Assembly: GCA_047619485.1 (NCBI GenBank)
Contig: JBLHKE010000341.1
Span: 1-8,051 of the forward strand
Reading direction: 5' to 3'
Source of the DNA: JBLHKE01 sp047619485
GTDB taxonomy: Bacteria > Verrucomicrobiota > Verrucomicrobiia > Verrucomicrobiales > DEV007
DNA length: 8,051 nucleotides
Shown piece after piece: positions 1 to 6,275 of the stretch. A program made the translations under genes and the position numbers. The notes below the pieces were generated by a model. It ran no database searches. It saw only the letters and a program-made list of their open reading frames with translations, and was not told the DNA's origin. Position 1 is the first letter of the stretch. Each line of letters opens with the position of its first letter.

Positions 1-3000
1 CGGTCAGCGCGAAATCTCCAGCCGCCGCCCAGCTCTGTAGCTCGGTAGAACTTTCGATCTCAGCGGTGTAGTCACCCACCCCATCACGCAGCGTGAAACT
101 GAACTCGATGAAACCGTCGACCACCTCTGCGGACGGCGGCAGGGAATCGCTGCCATCACGTGGGTCGCTACCAAGCAGGTATTCGATGATGTTCGAAAAC
201 TTGTCGCCATCCGCATCCGCAAGCGGTCCGGAGATCGCGGGATCGGCAATCTCTGCCGCGGTGAAAAACAGCGCTCGCCAATCGAACGCCGAGTCGCCGA
301 CGCTACCCGGCGTCGGCGGACCGGACTCCCAGCTGGCCGGGTCGCTGCCAAAGCCGATCGAAGTAGCGAAGACGATGCGGTGCAGCGACTCACCGGTGCC
401 GTCGGCTTCAGCCGGCCACGGAGCATCGTCGTCGTAGCGGACGTGATCCCAGGTGGGGACTACGTCGGGGTCGGTGGGAGCCTCACCGGGTTCGGGAATT
501 TGGACGCGTAAGGTCTCGCCACCGTTGTCGAGCGTCCCGGGGAAAGGGCCGAAGATCGGCAGCGCGGGTGGCAGCAAGTTCGCGTCGCGAAACGTCTCCG
601 GGTCGCCACCAACTACCAAAATCACGCCGCCGGGGCTGAGCGACACCGCGGCCGGGGAGAAAGTGAATCCGATCCCCTCCAACTCTACATTCGCGAGCGA
701 GATCGTCTCGGAGGTCGAGTTGTTCACGATCTCTATATATTCTATCCCGCCAGCGGACGGGTTGTACATGATTTCCGTGATCGCTAGGCGGGTGGCGATG
801 GGCTCATTATTGGGCAGGTTCAGAGAGTCGATGAACACGGGGTAGAACACGTCACCGACCGAAGTGACATGCCGGCCGAAGGTGCGGTTCTTCGAGGCGT
901 CTCCGAAGACGAAACCATCGACGTAATCCAGGCGCGCGCCATCGGTCGCGCCGGCGATCAGGTAGATCTCGCCGCCAGTCGACGGTAGATCGAAGGCGAT
1001 GAGTTCCGAGTTTAAAACCAATTCGTCGCCGGCCCCGATACTCAAACCGTCGAGCGGGTGCATCGTCGGTTGCGCGAGATCGGTGGTGAGGAACCAGCCC
1101 GAGAAATCGAGCGCCGTCGCGTTCGGGTTAGAGAGTTCAACCGAGTCCAACCGTTCGGCGCCAGAAAAGTAAGTGAGGATCTCGTTCACGAAGATGTCGG
1201 GAACTTGCGCCGCGGTTGGTTCGGCTACGCCCGGCGATCCGAGCAAGCTGCGGCCTGCGCGCCAACCGCCTCCGTCGGCTACCAGAGTGCGGCCCGCCTC
1301 ATCGGTGGGCGGGAAGGCGAAGGTCTGGATCACGGCTGTGTCGGCCGCCACCAGCGTGAGCATTTCACCCGCGTTCGCGAGTCCACCCGTAAAGGTTCCG
1401 GCGACCAAAGCGGCGCGCGGCGTGCCGTAGATCTGTAAGAAACCGGCGGGGTCGTCGGTGATCACCGCGCTCGCGCCAGCCGCGAGGCTCAGACCCGGGA
1501 AGGTGAACTCGATCCCGTCGGAAAAACTCAAATCGGTCAGCGAAACCACACCGCTGGAGACGTTGGTGATCTCGATCCACTCCGGGTGCTCGGACGAGTA
1601 TGGATCCGCCATGATCTCGGTGATCTCCAGATCGCCCGCACCAGCCGGCATCTCGTCGACCAGGTATTCGGCAGTCAACGGCGCACTCCAGCCGGAGCCG
1701 ATCGGAGTCTGGCCGCTGTTGGTCGCGTGTCCACCGTCGGCGTCGAACACGCGCGCGACGAGGCGTGCGGTCTCGGTCAATGTGATCGGCCCAGTGTACT
1801 CGGTCCCCATGATCCCACCGGGACCGCCGTTCTCGTCGAAACCGATGAGCAGTTTCGACTGGTTCAAAAAGTCGCTGCTGCCGGTGCTCTCGTTGAGCGC
1901 ATGGATGGCGAGCAAATTCTCGCCGGGCGTGAGCAAATTCAGGAAGCTGTTGGCTTCGAAATCTTGGAAGTTCACCGCCGGTCCATCATCGTGCGTCTGC
2001 GTCGCGGAACTCTGCCAGGTCACGCCGCCAGGCGCGCGGTCGGAAACGATTTGCGTCCCGTTCAGGTAGGCGACAAAGCCGTCGTCGTAGCGCATCTGCA
2101 GGCTCATGAAATTGGCCGTGGCGAGGTCGGCAGCGGCAACGTCGAATTTGATGCGGATGAAACACGAGGTGCGGTTACTCATCTGCGCGTCGACATCAAT
2201 ATCGATGAAGGTGTCGTAGGTGCCGGCGCCGCTGCGTTCGTAGCCGACCCGGTTTTGGCCGGAGAGCCACCCGGTTTCGACGAAGTCGAGGTCGGTGCGC
2301 CAGGCGGTGCCGATGTCCGAGTTCGGGACAAGGGCGCGGGCCGGGGCCGTTTCGTCGAACAGTTCGGTGCCGACCAGCGTGGTGCGCTCGGAATTCGGGC
2401 GCGGGTCGCTGCCGTCGAGCGTGTAGTAGATTTTCTGGTTGGCGCCGAGAGTGGCGCTGAGCGCAACGGTGGTGCCGGCGCTGTAGACACCGGAGTTGCG
2501 GTTGGTGGTCGGGCGCGGGGCAAACTGGCCGTCCATCCAATTCAAGCGCGTGCCGAGCCAGCTCTTCAGATCGTTCACCTCCCCGGTGTAGCCGCCGAAG
2601 CGCGGCTGGTGCTGTGTCCAACGTTGGAAGTTGCGCACCTGCGCCTCGCTGAGATCGGCTGCCATGACGTCGATGATGCTGTGCACATTCGAGGTCGCCC
2701 AGGCGCCGTCGCGCAACTCGGTGTAGCGGTCGATATAGGCCTGCCAGAAGTTCTCGTCGTCAAACAACGAGCCCCACCACGGGTAGGTGAAGTAGGCGGT
2801 GCCGCCGGACCAGCTCGTCGCATTCGCATCGCGGCCGTCGGTCGAGTGCGCCGAACGGTCGAAGTCCCAGATGGGACCGAACTCCACTTTGCCGCCGCGC
2901 TTCTTGTGGAAGTAGGTCGAAAGTCGCAAGGCGTCGGCATTCTGTGTCAGCACGTTCAAAAGGTGGTGGTCTACCCACGACTGCACATCGATGTAGTCGG

Positions 3001-5047
3001 CGTAGTCGGGGGTCGTCAGCGAGGCGTTCATATCGTTCAGGTGGTCGCGCAACCAGTTGGTCTGCGCAGCCGTGACGTCTTCCTCTTTCGGATAGACCCA
3101 ACCCAGGCTCCGCCCGCCCGCGCCCAAACCAGCGTCGCCAGGGTCGAGGCGATCGACTTTCATCATATATCCGCCGGTGATCCCGGGCTCGGTGTTGATG
3201 CTTTGCGGCAAGCGCTCGACATCGACCCGCTCCTTATCGCGCGCGATTTTCTCCATGAAGGTGTAGACGCCGGCGTAGTCGTTGCTACTGGAGTAAAGAT
3301 CGCCACCGTTGTCGTCCTTGAACAGCTCGACAAATTTCGTACGCACGGCGTAGCGCCCGACCTGATTGCTGAGCTCGTAGATCCACGCGTTGCGCATCAG
3401 GCTGCGGTCGAACTGCGAGCGTGCGTTGAGGACGAAATCCGACTCCTCCGGGAAGCCGAGCGGGGCGATGTTCTTGTTGCCGTTGGATTCATCCCAGGCC
3501 TCGATCGAAAACGCTTTCTTCGCGAAACCCGACGAGGAAGAACCGCGCACCTTCCACCCACCGCGGGTGCCTAGGTTGTAAGGCCGGTTCAAGGTGGTGC
3601 GACCAGTGCCGGGATCCGGTTCGAAGAAGGCAAAAAAGGTGAACGCCTTGCCGTTCGACGCGGTCGGACCGCTGCTGCCAAATCGCTCCATCACCACCAC
3701 CGGAATATCGGAGCTGAATGACTGGCCGGCGGAGGACAGACGGATGTAGCCCTCCTCGGCAGCCTCGCCCGGCGTGAGCCCGGACTCGAAGGCGCGGGCG
3801 CGCAGCAGGGTGGACGACGAGATATTGATGTTGCCACCGGTGTAGAGTGTCGAGGATGCGGTCGGCAGGCCACCGTTGGTCGTGTAGCGGATCTGTGCAG
3901 CTGGCGAGGACGTGGACAAGGTGATGCTCAGCGTGCCGGTAAAACCGCGGCCCGGTTGCGAGACGGTGACCACGCCGGCGGGCAGGCCCTGATCGGTTCC
4001 GTTTGCAGTGCTCGGGCTGGAATCCTGGAAGTAGCCGAGGTCGCCGAGATCGCCCGGCTCCGCGATGACCCCCGCCTCCAAACGAGGCAGGGCGAGCAAG
4101 TCCGAGCTGCCGATGCCGCCGTTCATGCCATGGATTGCCAACACGTTGTTACCGACCACGAGCGCACCACCGATCTCAGCGGTGATGTCGGTGTCGACGA
4201 ACTGTTCTGCCTGCGCATCCGGGTGATCGCTAACCGCGTCCGAGTTCCATGTGGGGTTCGCCGGTTTGTTGCCGGAGGCGATCTCAGTGCCGTTTAAGTA
4301 GGCGATGAAGCCGTCGTCGTACTTCATGCGGAACTGAAGTTCAGCCATACCGTCCTTCGAGGTGATGCTGAACGGGATGCGCACGTAGACGGTGGAGTTG
4401 ATGTCCTCGGTCTCCGCCCGCACACTACCGCCAGGGCCGAGCAGGTTCTCGTAACCGGAGCCTGCCTCGTAGCCCACTCCCGTGGTGCCATCGTCCCAGG
4501 TCGCGTCATCGAAACCTAGCCCCTGCCACGAGGTCCCTATATCGGAAGTCGGTACCAAAATTTTACAAGCGTCCCCCTCGCGCACCAACACCTCTGTCGT
4601 CGCCCCACCGGTCTGTGCACGGCCGTAGGAGAAGTCTTCGAACTGCTCGGGATACGCGACGAACTCCGAGACAGGGGTGGCGCCGTCTGCGGCAACCAGT
4701 GCGAGGTAGCCGCCCGCGGAAGGCGAGAGGCGAAAGTCGGTATGCAACTCGCCGACATCGCGATCCTTGTTCGACGCGAAGACGATCAGGTAACCACCCG
4801 CCGGCAGTGAGATCGATGGCAGCCGCCACTTGGCCAGCTCAGCGGCATCGTCGGTCAGGTAGTAGCCGGTGAGGTCGGCAGCGGTCGCATCCGGGTTGTG
4901 GATCTCGATCCAATCCGAAGAGTCGGCGTCCTCGTCGAACAGCGCCGAATTGTTCGATGCCATGAACTCGGTGATGAGTGGGGCAGCAACGAGTGGCAGC
5001 GATAGGCTTAGGAAAACGGCGGCGGTAGTGAAGCGGAGCTTGTACAT
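1..5047 (-). CDS. Exported CotH kinase-like protein with four lamin-tail domains (C-terminus cut by window edge)
   Basis: The frame is open for 1682 codons from ATG at 5047-5045 and runs off the left edge. Residues 1-22 form a signal peptide (MYKLRF, then a hydrophobic stretch ending LPLVAA). Domains in order: lamin-tail 1 (about 23-140, LITEFMASN and DWIEIHNP); a galactose-binding-like module (169-325); a chitobiase C-terminal-like segment (about 361-425, YTTNGGLPT); a CotH domain (about 446-842); a second chitobiase-like segment (YYTLDGSDP from 874); a second copy of the 169-325 module (911-1069); lamin-tail domains 2-4 (about 1138-1250, 1280-1400, 1420-1545; EIMADP and EIMYNP); and an Asp-rich segment at 1610-1619 (ADADGDKFSN). 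CotH hallmarks are VRGSSSSGFAKKAF near 500, LMRNAWIYEL, GVYTFMEKI, GGYMMKVDR, QNADALR at 702-708 and PIWDFDRS near 727. CotH of Bacillus is an atypical protein kinase; kinase activity here is inferred only. The product is probably secreted or surface-bound. No Shine-Dalgarno is visible, but the signal peptide fixes the start. Asp codons are mostly GAC. Confidence 0.93.
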   Translation of the reverse strand, partial: MYKLRFTTAAVFLSLSLPLVAAPLITEFMASNNSALFDEDADSSDWIEIHNPDATAADLTGYYLTDDAAELAKWRLPSISLPAGGYLIVFASNKDRDVGELHTDFRLSPSAGGYLALVAADGATPVSEFVAYPEQFEDFSYGRAQTGGATTEVLVREGDACKILVPTSDIGTSWQGLGFDDATWDDGTTGVGYEAGSGYENLLGPGGSVRAETEDINSTVYVRIPFSITSKDGMAELQFRMKYDDGFIAYLNGTEIASGNKPANPTWNSDAVSDHPDAQAEQFVDTDITAEIGGALVVGNNVLAIHGMNGGIGSSDLLALPRLEAGVIAEPGDLGDLGYFQDSSPSTANGTDQGLPAGVVTVSQPGRGFTGTLSITLSTSSPAAQIRYTTNGGLPTASSTLYTGGNINISSSTLLRARAFESGLTPGEAAEEGYIRLSSAGQSFSSDIPVVVMERFGSSGPTASNGKAFTFFAFFEPDPGTGRTTLNRPYNLGTRGGWKVRGSSSSGFAKKAFSIEAWDESNGNKNIAPLGFPEESDFVLNARSQFDRSLMRNAWIYELSNQVGRYAVRTKFVELFKDDNGGDLYSSSNDYAGVYTFMEKIARDKERVDVERLPQSINTEPGITGGYMMKVDRLDPGDAGLGAGGRSLGWVYPKEEDVTAAQTNWLRDHLNDMNASLTTPDYADYIDVQSWVDHHLLNVLTQNADALRLSTYFHKKRGGKVEFGPIWDFDRSAHSTDGRDANATSWSGGTAYFTYPWWGSLFDDENFWQAYIDRYTELRDGAWATSNVHSIIDVMAADLSEAQVRNFQRWTQHQPRFGGYTGEVNDLKSWLGTRLNWMDGQFAPRPTTNRNSGVYSAGTTVALSATLGANQKIYYTLDGSDPRPNSERTTLVGTELFDETAPARALVPNSDIGTAWRTDLDFVETGWLSGQNRVGYERSGAGTYDTFIDIDVDAQMSNRTSCFIRIKFDVAAADLATANFMSLQMRYDDGFVAYLNGTQIVSDRAPGGVTWQSSATQTHDDGPAVNFQDFEANSFLNLLTPGENLLAIHALNESTGSSDFLNQSKLLIGFDENGGPGGIMGTEYTGPITLTETARLVARVFDADGGHATNSGQTPIGSGWSAPLTAEYLVDEMPAGAGDLEITEIMADPYSSEHPEWIEITNVSSGVVSLTDLSFSDGIEFTFPGLSLAAGASAVITDDPAGFLQIYGTPRAALVAGTFTGGLANAGEMLTLVAADTAVIQTFAFPPTDEAGRTLVADGGGWRAGRSLLGSPGVAEPTAAQVPDIFVNEILTYFSGAERLDSVELSNPNATALDFSGWFLTTDLAQPTMHPLDGLSIGAGDELVLNSELIAFDLPSTGGEIYLIAGATDGARLDYVDGFVFGDASKNRTFGRHVTSVGDVFYPVFIDSLNLPNNEPIATRLAITEIMYNPSAGGIEYIEIVNNSTSETISLANVELEGIGFTFSPAAVSLSPGGVILVVGGDPETFRDANLLPPALPIFGPFPGTLDNGGETLRVQIPEPGEAPTDPDVVPTWDHVRYDDDAPWPAEADGTGESLHRIVFATSIGFGSDPASWESGPPTPGSVGDSAFDWRALFFTAAEIADPAISGPLADADGDKFSNIIEYLLGSDPRDGSDSLPPSAEVVDGFIEFSFTLRDGVGDYTAEIESSTELQSWAAAGDFALT

Positions 5048-5379
5048 GCGGATCGTAACGGTAGGCAGACCGCCCGCCACGTGTCAAGAGATTGCCAGCC
5101 CCGCTTCGGATCGATTTTCCCATCACCATCGCGATCTTCACCGTACGGCACCGTGCTCTCGGTGCGGATCCCTTCTTCACGCCCCTTCGCGGCGTGGGCC
5201 GGAGCGGATTTGCTCTGCTCCGCCTTGGGGTAGGCCGCATTGGCATCGCCGAAAGACACGCGCAAATCAGCCGCATTGGTATCAATCGGGAGTGAGGCGT
5301 GAGGAGATCCTTCCCGACCGAACGCTCCAGGGAAGATCGAATGGATTCCGGGTGCAGTTCCCCGACAGCCTCCTAGCAA
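5008..5379 (-). CDS. Doubtful small ORF with a DxDxDG motif
   Basis: This 123-codon frame starts with ATG at 5379, fills most of the intergenic region and overlaps the first 40 bases of the CotH-like gene in another frame. No signal peptide or known family is recognised. The only suggestive element is EDRDGDGKIDP in the C-terminal half, which resembles EF-hand, dockerin or thrombospondin type 3 calcium loops. Such Asp/Gly strings also arise by chance in GC-rich DNA. The frame contains all four stem-loops, which argues for non-coding sequence or the remnant of a degraded gene. It is kept only because it could be a broken fragment of a calcium-loop protein. Confidence 0.15.
   Translation of the reverse strand: MLGGCRGTAPGIHSIFPGAFGREGSPHASLPIDTNAADLRVSFGDANAAYPKAEQSKSAPAHAAKGREEGIRTESTVPYGEDRDGDGKIDPKRGWQSLDTWRAVCLPLRSACTSSASLPPPFS
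5058..5087 (-). promoter_or_regulatory. Candidate sigma-70-type promoter of the CotH-like gene
   Basis: Read on the minus strand, a perfect TTGACA lies at 5087-5082, followed by an 18-base spacer and TACCGT at 5063-5058 (3 of 6 matches to TATAAT). Transcription would start near 5050-5052, only 3-5 bases before the ATG at 5047. That gives an almost leaderless message and fits the absence of a Shine-Dalgarno sequence. The -35 match is strong and the -10 is weak, so this is a candidate only. Confidence 0.4.
5148..5222. repeat. Cluster of three consecutive perfect stem-loops
   Basis: Stem 1 pairs GCACCG (5148-5153) with CGGTGC (5160-5165) over a 6-base loop. Stem 2 pairs CACGCC (5178-5183) with GGCGTG (5191-5196) over a 7-base loop. 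Stem 3 pairs CGGAGC (5200-5205) with GCTCCG (5217-5222) over an 11-base loop. All three are uninterrupted and G+C-rich. No T-run follows on either strand, so they do not look like intrinsic terminators. They could be a REP-like interspersed palindromic element, part of a structured RNA, or chance in GC-rich DNA. Confidence 0.5.
5234..5283. repeat. Short imperfect direct repeat, 36-bp period
   Basis: GCCGCATTGGCATC at 5234-5247 recurs as GCCGCATTGGTATC at 5270-5283, with 13 of 14 bases identical and copies offset by 36 bp. An offset of 36 is a multiple of three, so in the overlapping minus-strand ORF it appears as related peptides (DTNAA and DANAA). It could be a pair of operator half-sites, a decayed tandem repeat or coincidence. 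Confidence 0.35.
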
Positions 5380-5409
5380 TCATGGCTCAAAGATCGTGCC
5401 AGTTGGCAA

Positions 5410-5438
5410 TTGCTGCTAATTTCTCCTGCTGATAGAAT
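5410..5438 (+). promoter_or_regulatory. Candidate promoter of the beta-helix gene
   Basis: TAGAAT at 5433-5438 matches the -10 consensus at 5 of 6 bases. TTGCTG at 5410-5415 lies 17 bases upstream and matches TTGACA at 3 of 6. A better -35 look-alike, TTGGCA at 5403-5408, is too far away (24-base spacer). Transcription would begin near 5445, within a few bases of the ATG at 5448. The GGGG at 5442-5445 is too close to the ATG to act as a normal Shine-Dalgarno. Confidence 0.4.
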
Positions 5439-5447
5439 GCTGGGGCG

Positions 5448-6275
5448 ATGAGGCGCTATCGATCCAAGACCACTACGCGGCTGGCTGCCGGAATTTTGTT
5501 TGCGTTGCTGTTTGTGCAGGGAGCCTCGCTAGCGGCGCTGCGATTCATCAAACAGGATGCCGCGGGTTTGAACAACGGCAGTTCTTGGGAAGACGCCCAT
5601 ACCAGTCTGGCAACAGCTATCGATGTTGCCGCCAGTAGTGATGAAATCTGGGTGGCGCAGGGTATTCATCTACCGACCATCGAGTCTAATGGGGCAAATA
5701 TGGAACCCGGCCCGCGTGCAGCTTCCTTCGGGGTGATTGGAAAGTCGCTCAAGCTCTACGGTGGCTTTAACGGCACGGAAACCGCACGCAATCAACGCGA
5801 CTGGGTCGCCCGTCCGACCATCCTCAGTGGGGATCTCGGCGTTCCGGGTGATGCTACCGATAATGCATACACCGTGCTGCACTCCTTCTCGAGCACACTG
5901 ATGGTAGACGGCTTTACCATTCGTGACGGAAATTCCAATGGTACGGCACTCGGCACGTCGAATGACTTCGACGGCAATGGCGGCGGCGTTTTTCAGAACA
6001 GCGGCACCATGACGTTCGCCAACTGTCAGATCTACAACAACTACGCGGCATACGGCGGTGCGATGTATCTGATCAGCGGCTCGATCACGCTGCTTAACTG
6101 CAGCTTCGTCAACAACAGTGCGCGCTGGGTCGGGGGCGCCATCGATGGAAGGGGTAACGCCTTCCATAAGATCTCCCATTGTACCTTTGCCGGTAATCAG
6201 GCCTCCCGCGGTGCGGCATGCACGCTCGATGGGAACTCCGCCACCACCACCATCACCAATAGTTTGTTTGGCTGA
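5448..6275 (+). CDS. Exported right-handed beta-helix protein, N-terminal part ending at an in-frame TGA
   Basis: There are 275 codons from ATG at 5448, ended by TGA at 6273-6275. Residues 1-29 are a clear signal peptide: a basic start (MRRYRSKTTTR), a hydrophobic core (LAAGILFALLFV) and ASLA before the likely cleavage point. The mature part has the start of a Pmp-like parallel beta-helix: SSWEDAHTSLATAI, DEIWVAQGIHLPT, YGGFNGTETARNQRDW, then TILSGDLG. Helix rungs with Asn/Gly-rich turns follow (GGGVFQNSG, CQIYNNYAAYGGAMY, CSFVNNSARWVGGAI, CTFAGNQAS). Such domains occur in surface adhesins and polysaccharide-binding or -cleaving proteins. No catalytic residues can be assigned. The TGA falls inside the helix, so a product ending here would lack its closing rungs and all downstream domains. 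The signal peptide supports the start codon. Confidence 0.8.
   Translation: MRRYRSKTTTRLAAGILFALLFVQGASLAALRFIKQDAAGLNNGSSWEDAHTSLATAIDVAASSDEIWVAQGIHLPTIESNGANMEPGPRAASFGVIGKSLKLYGGFNGTETARNQRDWVARPTILSGDLGVPGDATDNAYTVLHSFSSTLMVDGFTIRDGNSNGTALGTSNDFDGNGGGVFQNSGTMTFANCQIYNNYAAYGGAMYLISGSITLLNCSFVNNSARWVGGAIDGRGNAFHKISHCTFAGNQASRGAACTLDGNSATTTITNSLFG
6273..6275 (+). other. In-frame TGA interrupting the modular protein (codon 276)
   Basis: The local reading is SLFG-TGA-NTGGGW. The same frame then stays open for 592 codons and encodes matching domains. A one-base change from TGG (Trp) would explain it, although the ancestral codon cannot be known from this sequence. The base after the stop is A. 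Confidence 0.9.

Larger units (their letters stand above)
5048..5447. other. Divergent intergenic region
   Basis: About 400 bp separate the two divergent start codons. The region holds a candidate promoter at each end, three perfect 6-bp stem-loops (5148-5222), a bulged stem-loop (5306-5338: GATC-C-TTCCC paired with GGGAA-GATC across a 14-base loop) and a short direct repeat (5234-5247 and 5270-5283). A minus-strand ORF of low credibility covers 5008-5379. No tRNA, no rRNA fragment and no recognisable riboswitch class was seen. Any shared regulator of the two flanking genes would be expected to bind here. Confidence 0.8.

Noticed and set aside
1458..2069. A 203-codon plus-strand open frame, and others at 93-437, 453-845 and 1058-1438
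   Set aside because: All are antisense to the CotH-like gene, overlap one another in part, and have low-complexity Ser/Pro/Arg-rich products without known motifs.
1586..3574. A 662-codon plus-strand open frame
   Set aside because: It lies wholly opposite the CotH-like gene, whose frame has clear domains. The product is Val/Arg/Ala/Gly-rich with no recognisable domain. It is the usual antisense shadow of a GC-rich gene.
5148..5222. Intrinsic terminator or CRISPR repeat
   Set aside because: There is no T-run after the stems on either strand, no gene ends nearby, and the three stems differ in sequence, so they are not CRISPR repeat units.
6235..6260. CCACCACCACCATCACC run as a slippage tract causing phase variation
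   Set aside because: It is a short Thr-coding stretch and the frame is correct on both sides. The interruption is a stop codon, not a frameshift, so slippage here does not explain it.
6273..6275. Selenocysteine at the in-frame TGA
   Set aside because: The position lies in a structural beta-helix turn, not at a redox site, and no convincing SECIS-like hairpin was seen directly after it.
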